From a bacterium (GTDB lineage: Bacteria; Patescibacteriota; Saccharimonadia; Saccharimonadales; Saccharimonadaceae), in NCBI GenBank assembly GCA_029565375.1, contig JAKQOF010000088.1, positions 1 to 14,707 on the forward strand: 14,707 nucleotides of DNA, written 5' to 3'. This document shows positions 6,516-13,331 of the stretch, piece after piece. Both the position numbers and the translations under genes were made by a program. The notes under the pieces are model-generated. The model worked only from the letters and a program-made list of their open reading frames with translations. It did not search any database and had not been told where the DNA came from. How positions within the stretch are numbered: the stretch's first letter is position 1; each line of letters begins with the position of its first letter.

Positions 6516-7139
6516 ATGAAAATTCTTATTCTCGGTGCGGCAGGACGAACAGGTAGATTATTGGTTGAGCAAGCACTAGTCGCTGGACATACAGTGACGG
6601 CATTTGTGCGCAGCGAAGATCCAGCGATTGCCGAAACTCCTGACGTGACAACATTTGTTGGTGATGCGACAAACGAGGCCGACCTGGCAAAAGCGTTGCA
6701 GGGTCAAGACGCAGTCATCAGCACACTCGGTCCTATCAAGCCGCGCGATACGGTTGTATCGCTAGCAACTGGCTTGTTAATTAAAGTTGCAGCGCAGCAA
6801 AAGATAAAGCGCGTCATTATGATGTCGAGCTTTTTGGCCTCGCCACAATTTAGGCCGAACGCTATCGTTAGGTTTGCGCTTAAACTGATGGATGGTATCG
6901 TATCGCACTTTAAATCAGCCGAAGAACTATTTGAAGGCTCACATCTTGACTATACAATTGTCTATGCAACACGCCTAACCAACGAACCTCTCGACAAAAA
7001 TTATGTCGTCGTCCAGTCTAACGAAGCTGTCGGTGCAAACGACAGTATCAGTCGCGCAAACGTGGCACACTTCTTGGTGACGCAACTAGTCGATACGGCG
7101 CACATTGCTCAAACCGTGTTAATTACTGACAAAAAGTAA
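6516..7139 (+). CDS. NAD(P)-binding Rossmann-fold protein (atypical SDR, NmrA/BVR-B-like)
   Basis: A 207-aa single-domain protein. The N-terminus MKILILGAAGRTGRLLVEQAL gives the GxxGxxG dinucleotide-binding motif (residues 7-13), followed by VTAFVRS, where an Arg at the end of strand 2 would favour NADP(H). VISTLGP and RVIMMSSFLAS are the usual strands 4 and 5 of the SDR_a5/NAD(P)H-binding (PF13460) group. The YxxxK catalytic pair of classical SDRs is not evident, as is normal for this atypical group, so the substrate is unknown. A good ribosome binding site (AAGGGG) fixes the ATG. It stands alone between the tRNA-Phe mosaic and a convergent pseudogene. Confidence 0.85.
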   Translation: MKILILGAAGRTGRLLVEQALVAGHTVTAFVRSEDPAIAETPDVTTFVGDATNEADLAKALQGQDAVISTLGPIKPRDTVVSLATGLLIKVAAQQKIKRVIMMSSFLASPQFRPNAIVRFALKLMDGIVSHFKSAEELFEGSHLDYTIVYATRLTNEPLDKNYVVVQSNEAVGANDSISRANVAHFLVTQLVDTAHIAQTVLITDKK

Positions 7140-7160
7140 CATAATCTGACTACAGGGCGA

Positions 7161-7609
7161 TTATTCGCTCTGCCACAATATTCGATCGATCGGGCCGTTT
7201 TTCGACTGAGTCTCTATATTGTCGTATGACTTTTCCAGCATCTCTACCAATACTGGTAGCGCAATGTCGCTCAGCTTCTTAATATAAATGCAGTATCCAG
7301 TAATCGTGTGTTTACCTAATTTTGACAGGAGGGTAGAGTAGCGTTTTGTCCCGTCCATCAGGTAAATCGTGATCTTGCCTTTCGTGGGTAAAAGGCGAGC
7401 GTGTGAGCTTCGCCTTTGCGCCCAGTGGTGTACTCGTATTTGTACACGCCAAAACCGATCGTGCCAATGCCGTATAGCTGTGGCTTCGCACCACTAATAC
7501 CATGCATGATATCAATCAATGTTTTCGCATCTTGCTGCACGGCCTCGTCAGGTATTGAGGCGATGTATTCGTCGATACTAATGTCGTTTCGTTCGTCAGC
7601 TTTGCTCAT
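7161..7609 (-). pseudogene. DUF1801 family protein, frameshifted
   Basis: Two overlapping frames together give one DUF1801 (YdhG-like) protein of about 149 aa. The N-terminal part MSKADERNDISIDEYIAS... reads through the GFGVYKYEYTTGRKGEAHTLAFYPRK core, then hits TGA at 7358-7360. The C-terminal part KITIYLMDGTKRYSTLLSKLGKHTITGYCIYIKKLSDIALPVLVEML continues in another frame to the stop at 7161. A single missing base near 7376 accounts for the break. Everything else is intact, so this is either a recent mutation or a sequence error. Function of the family is not settled. ATG 7609 is chosen because it lies 6 nt after an extended -10. The upstream reading to 7690 runs through the repeat hairpin and is not coding. 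Confidence 0.8.
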
Positions 7610-7615
7610 ATGGTT

Positions 7616-7624
7616 AGTATAGCA
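7616..7624 (-). promoter_or_regulatory. Extended -10 promoter of the DUF1801 gene, leaderless
   Basis: On the minus strand TGC is followed by TATACT (7621-7616), six bases, then ATG at 7609. No convincing -35 is seen, which is normal for extended -10 promoters. It borders the repeat hairpin that starts at 7625. Confidence 0.6.
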
Positions 7625-7757
7625 AAATGTAACATCCCAACGGCGAGGTTGGGGTTTTACATTTAGTGCAAGATAAGCGACGTATTTCAAACATCTGCTA
7701 TTGATGCCCAGAATGATTATAAATTGAAATATCTCGTAGCGCAGTTCCAGCTATCGG
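7625..7757 (+). repeat. Diverged direct repeat, copy 1 (hairpin plus protein-like tail)
   Basis: The hairpin has 8 lower pairs AAATGTAA (7625-7632) / TTACATTT (7657-7664), a small internal loop, 7 upper pairs TCCCAAC / GTTGGGG (one wobble), and the loop GGCGAG (7642-7647). A 79-bp block (7679-7757) follows that matches copy 2 (8680-8758) without gaps at 63 of 79 positions. Read in frame from 7679 it encodes DVFQTSAIDAQNDYKLKYLV and onward, but an in-frame TAG lies just upstream. Copy 1 therefore cannot be a complete gene. Confidence 0.75.
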
Positions 7758-7769
7758 ACATGCTGCTTC

Positions 7770-8462
7770 TTAAATTTTTTTGCCTGTTACCTCAACAACC
7801 TTTCCGCCTACTGCTATGCCTGTACTTCCAGCGGCGGCACGAATATACGAGCCCTGTCCATGCTTAAAAAGCAGGTTACGCCCAAATTTATGTGCTAGTA
7901 GCATTGAGCCTGAGCCATTCGCCTCTTCCTCGATGATGCCCCAATCTGGTGCAAAAGTTCTTGCTCTGACTTTGCCGACTTTCAGACCCTTATCAACCCA
8001 AGCCCAAGCATAGGTATGTTCTTGTACAGCCTCATCAGATGGAGTGAGGGCGTCTACTTCATCTTGATTAGCGAACTCTTTCAGATTCCATGCTGGAAGT
8101 GTCGATAGTTTATTGGTGACTATCCAAGTCAGGCCGTCTTCATGCACTACTTCTATGTTATTTCCCTGACAAACAATAGAGGATATAGGGCTATCCTTGA
8201 GCTTGCCAAGATACCAAGCTGTACCAACTAACGGAGCACCAGCAAAAGGTATTTCACTTTGTTGAGCATAGATACTCACGTCGCATGTTTTCAAATCGTT
8301 AATAAAAACTGTTTCGCTAAAACCTAATTGCTTTGTAATTTCTTGACGACGTTCAGGTGATAATTCTTGTTGCTCATCAACAATAATGCCTGTCGGGCTA
8401 CCAAACTTGCCGTCTCTGTCGGTAAATATATGGACAATATGCACATGAGTAACTTCGCTCAT
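7770..8462 (-). CDS. PhzF-family isomerase-like protein
   Basis: A 230-aa member of the PhzF (phenazine biosynthesis-like, diaminopimelate-epimerase fold) family. VHIFTDRDGKFGSPTGIIVD opens the first half-domain. LGFSETVFI contains the catalytic Glu, IPFAGAPLVGTAWYL matches the PFAGHPTLGTA box, and ARTFAPDWGIIEEEANGSG with QGSYIRAAAGSTGIAVGGKVVEV matches the second half. Differences are an Ala where most members have the His of PFAGHP, and EEANGSG instead of the usual D-P-x-T-G-S. Activity may be altered or lost. It is shorter than typical members (about 280 aa). ATG 8462 is set by an extended -10 six bases upstream. It is a single gene flanked by the two direct repeats, suggesting a cassette. 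Confidence 0.85.
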   Translation of the reverse strand: MSEVTHVHIVHIFTDRDGKFGSPTGIIVDEQQELSPERRQEITKQLGFSETVFINDLKTCDVSIYAQQSEIPFAGAPLVGTAWYLGKLKDSPISSIVCQGNNIEVVHEDGLTWIVTNKLSTLPAWNLKEFANQDEVDALTPSDEAVQEHTYAWAWVDKGLKVGKVRARTFAPDWGIIEEEANGSGSMLLAHKFGRNLLFKHGQGSYIRAAAGSTGIAVGGKVVEVTGKKI

Positions 8463-8468
8463 AGCTTA

Positions 8469-8477
8469 ATAATAGCA
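8469..8477 (-). promoter_or_regulatory. Extended -10 promoter of the PhzF-family gene, leaderless
   Basis: On the minus strand TGC TATTAT (8477-8469) is followed by six bases and then ATG at 8462, the same geometry as the DUF1801 promoter. I do not see a good -35. Confidence 0.6.
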
Positions 8478-8517
8478 AAAAGCCTCTTACTTGGGACTTT
8501 TTATGTATAACGAAAAT

Positions 8518-8562
8518 TAGTGCGGGTGAAGAGACTCTAGAACCCCCGGCGTCTGAAGACGC
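8518..8562 (-). pseudogene. tRNA-Leu-like 3' fragment
   Basis: On the minus strand a variable-arm-like hairpin GCGTC-TTCA-GACGC (8562-8549) is followed by GGGGGTTCTAGA, resembling a T-arm with extra bases, then CACCCGCA and CTA (8520-8518) in the place of CCA. CACCCGC is a common 3' acceptor strand of tRNA-Leu. No matching 5' half (GCGGGTG start) is found beyond it and the T-stem pairs badly, so it is a remnant at best. It lies between the PhzF-family gene and repeat copy 2. Confidence 0.35.
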
Positions 8563-8572
8563 GGAGTTTGGG

Positions 8573-8608
8573 CTCTCGACTATTATATATTTTTGAAGAG
8601 GTCGAGAG
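8573..8608. repeat. Inverted repeat with AT-rich loop
   Basis: CTCTCGAC (8573-8580) and GTCGAGAG (8601-8608) form an 8-bp perfect stem around a 20-nt AT-rich loop. It lies between the tRNA-like fragment and repeat copy 2. There is no T run on either side. Its role is unknown. Confidence 0.55.
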
Positions 8609-8625
8609 TTAGGACAATTACACTA

Positions 8626-8758
8626 CCAAATAGAAAATCCAGCGGCGAGGCTGGATTCTCTATTTGGTGCAGCATAGTTGACGTATTTCAAACAGCTGCT
8701 ATTGACGCACAAGAGGATTATAAGCTAAAACACCTAGTTGAACAATTCCAGCTATCGG
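8626..8758 (+). repeat. Diverged direct repeat, copy 2 (hairpin plus protein-like tail)
   Basis: The hairpin CCAAATAG (8626-8633) / CTATTTGG (8660-8667), internal loop AAA/TCT, upper stem ATCCAGC / GCTGGAT and loop GGCGAG (8644-8649) has the architecture of copy 1 with almost entirely different stem bases. The 79-bp block at 8680-8758 encodes DVFQTAAIDAQEDYKLKHLV and onward. In this copy the frame is open from TTG 8593 to TAG 8781 (62 aa), but no ribosome binding site or family match supports calling it a gene. Of 16 differences from copy 1, 11 fall at third codon positions, which indicates past selection on the protein. Confidence 0.75.
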
Positions 8759-8786
8759 GTACATTGATTGCTTCTAACTAGAATAT

Positions 8787-9476
8787 CTAGTAAGTGCCAA
8801 AACTATCTATCCGAATGTCTTTAATGTTTACCCCATTATCAATTAAAAAATGTTCGGTATTTTCAACCATAGCTTCTGGTCCTGCAATGTAATAGTTATG
8901 AGTTATATCCTTGATGAGTGAGAGTAGCAATTTCTCACGGGCTTTTCGTTTCAACTCTTTAGTCACAATATATTCAATTGATATGTTTGGTAATGCACGC
9001 TTCCATTCCTCTAGTTCATCTTTAAATAGAAAATTATCACCTTTATTAAGATAAATGAGTTGAACGTCGTTTTTAACACTCATATCAAACATTTCTTTAA
9101 GCATACTTCTGAAAGGAGCTATACCTATACCCCCAGCGATTAGCACACTGGACTTGTTATCTCTCAAGTGAAAACCGTAGTCATTACCGTATTGGCTAAT
9201 GTACATTTTTTCGCCAGGCTGTACAGTTTGTAACTTTCTTTTGAATGGGCTAATTCCCTCACGGAACGATATAGCAAGTTCGCTTTCAGTTGGCGATGAT
9301 GACAGCGAATACGTCTTACCGCCCATATAACCTGTATCAGCAAAATCCACGTCTATCCAATCACCAGCCTGATAGTTAAAGTTGATAGGACGTTCAAAAA
9401 CAACACTCGTACACTCCGAATTATCTTGCCGTAACTGCTTAACAGTTAGCTCAATCCTAACGTCTTTAAATACCAT
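8787..9476 (-). CDS. FNR-like FAD/NAD(P)H oxidoreductase
   Basis: A 229-aa ferredoxin-NADP reductase-type flavoprotein without an iron-sulfur or haem domain. The FAD domain occupies about residues 1-100: GDWIDVDF, then KTYSLSSSP as the R-x-Y-S flavin motif with Lys for Arg. The NAD(P)H domain follows: VLIAGGIGIAPFRSML near residue 112 and YYIAGPEAMVEN near 195. It should move electrons between NAD(P)H, FAD and an unknown acceptor in the cytoplasm. It starts 6 nt after the CDF transporter stop and has no clear ribosome binding site, so it is the third gene of the arsR-CDF unit. A role in metal or redox stress is inferred from position only. It converges with the repeat region; its stop lies in the palindrome ACTAG-AATAT-CTAGT (8777-8791). 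Confidence 0.88.
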   Translation of the reverse strand: MVFKDVRIELTVKQLRQDNSECTSVVFERPINFNYQAGDWIDVDFADTGYMGGKTYSLSSSPTESELAISFREGISPFKRKLQTVQPGEKMYISQYGNDYGFHLRDNKSSVLIAGGIGIAPFRSMLKEMFDMSVKNDVQLIYLNKGDNFLFKDELEEWKRALPNISIEYIVTKELKRKAREKLLLSLIKDITHNYYIAGPEAMVENTEHFLIDNGVNIKDIRIDSFGTY

Positions 9477-9482
9477 AAAGTT

Positions 9483-10178
9483 CTATTCGGATGCTCGGAT
9501 AGTCTGCCACGACTGCCACGTAATACGTATAATCATCAGGCTAACTATTAAACCGACAATCGGGTCCATTATCGGAAAACCTAAGGCAATAAATATGACA
9601 CTGACGACCACGCCGAGGCTCACTAAACCATCTGTATGAGCGTGCTTGCCATCTGCTATGAGTGCTGGGCTATTCAGTTTTTTGCCCGCTCTAGTCCGAA
9701 TGATTGCTGCAAGCTCATTGCCTGCAAAGCCAATAACGCCAGCAATAAATATCGTCCATAGGTTGGTAGGGGTAAAGGGATTTATAAACCGTTCTATGAC
9801 TGTGTACAGCGCTATGAGAGCACTCACTAGGATAAGGAGCACCACAAAGTATCCAGACCAACGCTCGGCTTTTTTGTTACGTAAGAAAAAGGCAATGCCC
9901 AGCGGTAATGCGGTCATTGCATCGCCTGCATTGTGTATTAAGTCAGTCAATAAAGAGACGCTATTTCCTTTGCCATAAGCAAAAAGTTGGATGATTGCGG
10001 TAATTATCAGAACCGCAAAACTCAGACTTACTGCTTTGACGCCTGCCTTTGAGCGAACAATAGACGGGTCTACTAAGCCGTGAGAATGTCCGTGTCCCTG
10101 ATGGTTATCGTGGTCGTGATGCGAGCCGTGAGAGTGGTCGCTTTCATCGTGGTGTGTATGAACTTCATTTTTCATCAT
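9483..10178 (-). CDS. CDF-family metal cation exporter, no C-terminal domain
   Basis: Cation diffusion facilitator, an inner-membrane metal/H+ antiporter. The first 34 residues are a His-rich cytoplasmic tail with many HxH and HDH units. About six membrane segments follow (near 47-67, 74-98, 107-127, 138-160, 184-201, 203-222). The transport site reads HNAGD (H82, D86) in TM2 and HAHTD (H179, D183) in TM5. This is the HD-HD pattern of Zn/Cd/Co carriers, not the DD-DD pattern of Mn/Fe carriers. At 231 aa it ends right after TM6 and lacks the roughly 80-residue cytoplasmic domain of typical CDFs. It has a good ribosome binding site (AAAGGA), overlaps arsR by 14 nt, and is presumably controlled by that repressor. 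Confidence 0.92.
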   Translation of the reverse strand: MMKNEVHTHHDESDHSHGSHHDHDNHQGHGHSHGLVDPSIVRSKAGVKAVSLSFAVLIITAIIQLFAYGKGNSVSLLTDLIHNAGDAMTALPLGIAFFLRNKKAERWSGYFVVLLILVSALIALYTVIERFINPFTPTNLWTIFIAGVIGFAGNELAAIIRTRAGKKLNSPALIADGKHAHTDGLVSLGVVVSVIFIALGFPIMDPIVGLIVSLMIIRITWQSWQTIRASE

Positions 10179-10503
10179 TTATTCCTTTTTTTATTACGTG
10201 GTCAGCTTGTGAAAGTGCTTCTTCTATCAATTTACGAACGTGCTCATTATCTGTCAGGTAGAACATTTTATTACCGTCCCGTCGTACTTTAACGAGTTGA
10301 GCAGTACGCAGCTTAGCAAGGTGCTGTGATACGGCAGCAGGTTGAGCTTTAACGTGGTCTGCCAGCTCACTAACCGAATGCTCACCGTGCAGTAAAGACC
10401 AAAGTATCTTTAGCCGTGTTGGGTCGCTCAGTAGTTTCAGGGTATCAGCCGCTAATGCAACCTGCTCTAAGTTCAATATCTTATAATCTATATGCGTGTT
10501 CAC
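10165..10503 (-). CDS. ArsR/SmtB-family metal-responsive repressor
   Basis: A winged-helix repressor of the ArsR/SmtB type, 112 aa from GTG 10503. LKLLSDPTRLKILWSLLHGEHSVSELADHVKAQPAAVSQHLAKLRTAQLVKVRRDGNKMFYLTDN covers the HTH and wing. The last helix, DNEHVRKLIEEALSQADH, corresponds to the alpha-5 zinc site of CzrA/SmtB. Aligned by eye to CzrA Asp84, His86, His97 and His100, it gives Asn, His, Gln and His, so two of four ligands are changed, though neighbouring Asp residues might substitute. I reject the longer TTG start at 10539 because that codon is inside the -35 box. The operator covers the GTG start, so it should be autoregulated with the CDF and FNR genes. Confidence 0.9.
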   Translation of the reverse strand: MNTHIDYKILNLEQVALAADTLKLLSDPTRLKILWSLLHGEHSVSELADHVKAQPAAVSQHLAKLRTAQLVKVRRDGNKMFYLTDNEHVRKLIEEALSQADHVIKKGINDEK

Positions 10504-10539
10504 GCAGATAACTATACTACGTACAGTCTTTGCAATCAA
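10493..10539 (-). promoter_or_regulatory. arsR promoter and palindromic operator over the start codon
   Basis: On the minus strand TTGATT (10539-10534), 17 nt, TATAGT (10516-10511), then 7 nt to GTG 10503. The perfect 6-2-6 inverted repeat TGCGTG-AA-CACGCA (10506-10493) covers the expected transcription start and the start codon. Flanking ATCT and AGAT extend the symmetry. The position suits repression by the encoded ArsR protein. The internal promoter separates this unit from the upstream copper ATPase gene. Confidence 0.65.
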
Positions 10540-10569
10540 TCTAACAGGTTAGTGGTTTTAATGTTCCGC

Positions 10570-12582
10570 TTAGTCGGCTAACTTTGCCCGTCGCAATAGT
10601 TGAGCATTAAACGCCACTACAACAGTGGATACTGACATAAGTACAGCTCCCAGAGCAGGAGCAAGAACGATACCTGCTCCATATAGAACGCCAGCTGCCA
10701 GTGGAATTGCAAATACGTTATAACCCGTAGCCCAACCGAGGTTTTGTAGCATCTTGCGATAGGTAGCCTTTGATAGGTTGATTACCTTTACCACGTCTTG
10801 AGGGTCGCTTTTTACCAGTATAATATCTGCTGATTTGATTGCTACATCCGTACCAGCACCAATAGCTATACCAATATCTGCCTGAGTAAGTGCAGGTGCA
10901 TCATTGATACCATCGCCGACCATTGCAACTTTCTGCCCGTTTTTCTGTAACTCTTTGACTTTAGCCGCCTTATCTTCTGGTTTTACCTCTGCAAAATACT
11001 GGTCTAAGCCAAGCTGTTTTGATACGTAAGCGGCAACTTCGTCTGAGTCGCCTGTTATCATTGCAGTCTTTATACCCATTGATTTGAGTGTTGCGATAGT
11101 CTGTTTAGATTGTTCACGCACTATATCTGCTAAGCCCAATGCTCCAACAACCTTTTTATTGGTAATTAGATACACCTCGGTTTTGCCCTCTTTTGCTGCT
11201 TGCTTAACCATCTTAGCTATTTCAGTTGGAACAATTAGCTTGTTTTCTTCTATGTAGCGATAGCTTGCTGCGATATACACTTCGCTTCCGTGTAGAGTAC
11301 CTTGTACGCCTAAGCCAGGTAACGCTTTGAAGTTGGCTACTTTATCAAGATGGACGTGTTGTTCTTCGGCTTTTTTGACAATACCCTTACCGACAATATG
11401 CTCGCTTTTCTGTTCAAGACTAGCCGTCAGGTGCAGTACATCTTCTTCTGTATAACCTTTTGTAGCCCACACATCCGTAACGCCGTGTTCGCCTTTAGTC
11501 AATGTGCCAGTCTTATCAAAGAGTACCCAGTCCAACTTACGAGCCGCTTCAAGAGCAAGACGTTTTCGGACAAGTAGACCGTTCTTCGCTGATAATGCAG
11601 TAGAGATAGACACAACAAGTGGTATTGCCAGACCGAGTGCGTGTGGGCAAGCTATAATCAGAACTGTAACTGACCGCTCTAAAGCGAAACTAGCATCTTT
11701 AGCAATCAGCCAGAATATAAACGTAGCGATTGAAGCAGCGATTGCAATGATGGTCAGATAAAAGGCTGCTTTATCTGCAAGTATCTGTACATTAGATTTT
11801 GAACTTTGTGCTTCGGCTACAAGTCGCATAATTCCAGCAAGTGCCGTGTCTTGACCGATTTTCGTAACCTTTACCGTAAGTGAACCATCTTGATTGCCTG
11901 TGCCAGCAATAACTTCATCGTTGGTTGTTTTACTGACTGGCTTACTTTCGCCAGTGATAGCCGCTTCGTCAACTGCCGAGCTACCATCTACAATCACACC
12001 GTCAACAGGGATGCTTGAACCTGGACGTATCAATACCAGGTCGCCAACTTTTAATTCACTTACCAATACTTGTTTTGGCTTACCGTTGGCTAGCTTCTCA
12101 GCTTTGTCAGGTAACAGCTTAGATATAGCATCTAGGGCATTTTCAGCTTTGGCAACCGATGCCATTTCTAGCCAATGACCGAGCAGCATAATTGTTACTA
12201 AGGTTGCTAGTTCCCAAAAGAAACCATCACCCTTTATAAAGAATTGGGTAGCTACGCTATACACATAAGCCGTGATAATTGCCAGGCTGATGAGCGTCAT
12301 CATACCTGGCAATTTGGCTTTTAGCTCGCCCCACGCACTCTTTATAAACACTAGACCACCGTAGAAAAAGATGATGGTGCTGAATACGAATGGCACGTAC
12401 TGTGAGCCAGGAAAGGTTGGCGTCGTAAAGCTAAACCAATGCTGTATCATCTCGGAATACGCAAGTACAGGTAGCGTTAGTAGCAAGGACAGCCAGAACT
12501 TGTCCTTGAACATTGCTACTGAATGTCCTGCGTGTTTGTCGTGGTCTTGATGCTCAGAGTGTTCGTGAGGCGAATGTTCCAT
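10570..12582 (-). CDS. copB: CopB-type P1B copper/silver-translocating ATPase
   Basis: A P1B-type ATPase of 670 aa. The cytoplasmic N-terminus (1-20) is His-rich and has no CxxC metal-binding domain. The actuator motif TGES is at 210-213, the transmembrane metal site CPH at 312-314, phosphorylation motif DKTGT at 356-360, and the hinge MVGDGIND at 554-561. The last membrane helix contains MSVSTVVVAFNA (649-660), the signature of the P1B-3 (CopB) group. These features point to Cu or Ag export from the cytoplasm; P1B-3 enzymes are often described as Cu(II) pumps. The conserved SEHP of the nucleotide-binding domain reads SEHI here (393-396). It starts one base after the DUF305 stop, with no ribosome binding site of note, so translation is probably coupled. 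It is the last gene of the csoR operon. Confidence 0.95.
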   Translation of the reverse strand: MEHSPHEHSEHQDHDKHAGHSVAMFKDKFWLSLLLTLPVLAYSEMIQHWFSFTTPTFPGSQYVPFVFSTIIFFYGGLVFIKSAWGELKAKLPGMMTLISLAIITAYVYSVATQFFIKGDGFFWELATLVTIMLLGHWLEMASVAKAENALDAISKLLPDKAEKLANGKPKQVLVSELKVGDLVLIRPGSSIPVDGVIVDGSSAVDEAAITGESKPVSKTTNDEVIAGTGNQDGSLTVKVTKIGQDTALAGIMRLVAEAQSSKSNVQILADKAAFYLTIIAIAASIATFIFWLIAKDASFALERSVTVLIIACPHALGLAIPLVVSISTALSAKNGLLVRKRLALEAARKLDWVLFDKTGTLTKGEHGVTDVWATKGYTEEDVLHLTASLEQKSEHIVGKGIVKKAEEQHVHLDKVANFKALPGLGVQGTLHGSEVYIAASYRYIEENKLIVPTEIAKMVKQAAKEGKTEVYLITNKKVVGALGLADIVREQSKQTIATLKSMGIKTAMITGDSDEVAAYVSKQLGLDQYFAEVKPEDKAAKVKELQKNGQKVAMVGDGINDAPALTQADIGIAIGAGTDVAIKSADIILVKSDPQDVVKVINLSKATYRKMLQNLGWATGYNVFAIPLAAGVLYGAGIVLAPALGAVLMSVSTVVVAFNAQLLRRAKLAD

Positions 12583-12583
12583 T

Positions 12584-13284
12584 TTAGTGGCTCATTCCCG
12601 ACATTGAGTTGGTAGTATCGGAAGTAGAATAGCCCCAGTCTTTTTGCCACTGCTTCATTTGCTTTATTTCTTTAGTTTGAGCCGTAACGATAGCAACAGT
12701 TAAGTCTTTCACTTCTTGATGTTGAGCGTTCGTTTTGCCTGTTGCCGCCATATTTATAGCCGACTGATGGTGCATAATCATCTGTTCAAGAAATGCTTTA
12801 TCAAACGCTTCGCCCGTTTTGCCGTTCAATTCGTTCATCATTCCAGCATTTGTGTTCATCATACCCATTGAGCTATGGTCTTCCATCATTTCGCCACTGC
12901 TTGCAGGATAGCCCCACGTCTTTTGCAAGCAGTCATATCGGTAATCTCAGTCGTTTGAGCGGACACAATGGCTTTAGCTAAGTCTTTCACTTCTTGATGG
13001 CTGGCATTGGTTAGAGCAAGGTTTGCCATATCAACCGCACCCTGATGATGAGCTATCATATTGGCAAGGAACATCTTGTCATAGTCTTCGCCCTTGAGTG
13101 CGGCGTACTGCTTATAGTCTGCCGAGCTAGTATCAGCTTGAACCGCCGATTGCGAGTTTGAGTTGCCCATCATATCGCCGTCCATCATATTGTCATTGCG
13201 GCTAATGGCGTAAATACTAACACCTGCGATAGCTACAACTGCGACTATCGCCACGATGATTATACTGTTCCTGTTATTTTTCAT
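12584..13284 (-). pseudogene. Double-DUF305 copper-binding membrane-anchored protein, frameshifted
   Basis: Two reading frames join into one 233-aa protein with an N-terminal membrane anchor (residues about 8-27) and two DUF305 domains. Domain 1 carries HHQGAVDMA and the first frame ends at 12886. Domain 2 carries HHQSAINMA and runs in a second frame to 12584. The join is at 12925-12927: TGC would become TGG with one extra G, giving MTAWQKTWGYP, which parallels QMKQWQKDWGYS at the end of domain 2. DUF305 proteins have a ferritin-like fold, bind copper with His/Met residues and are linked to copper tolerance. The Met-rich linker (MMEDHSSMGMMNTNAGMM) and tail (MSGMSH) add Cu(I) ligands. GGAG lies 5 nt before ATG 13284. 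It is second to last in the csoR operon. Confidence 0.85.
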
Positions 13285-13331
13285 AGTTTCTCCAAAGTTA
13301 AGTTGATGCTATTTGTGTAAACAATCGCATC

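Noticed and set aside
8593..8781. 62-aa open frame through repeat copy 2 as a gene
   Set aside because: It has a TTG start, no ribosome binding site, and runs through the repeat hairpin; the matching frame in copy 1 is interrupted upstream. I list it as repeat content instead.
12584..12928. Second DUF305 frame as an independent gene starting at TTG 12928
   Set aside because: Its first residues continue the MTAWQKTWGYP segment of the upstream frame after a one-base correction; a separate start without a ribosome binding site is less likely than a frameshift.
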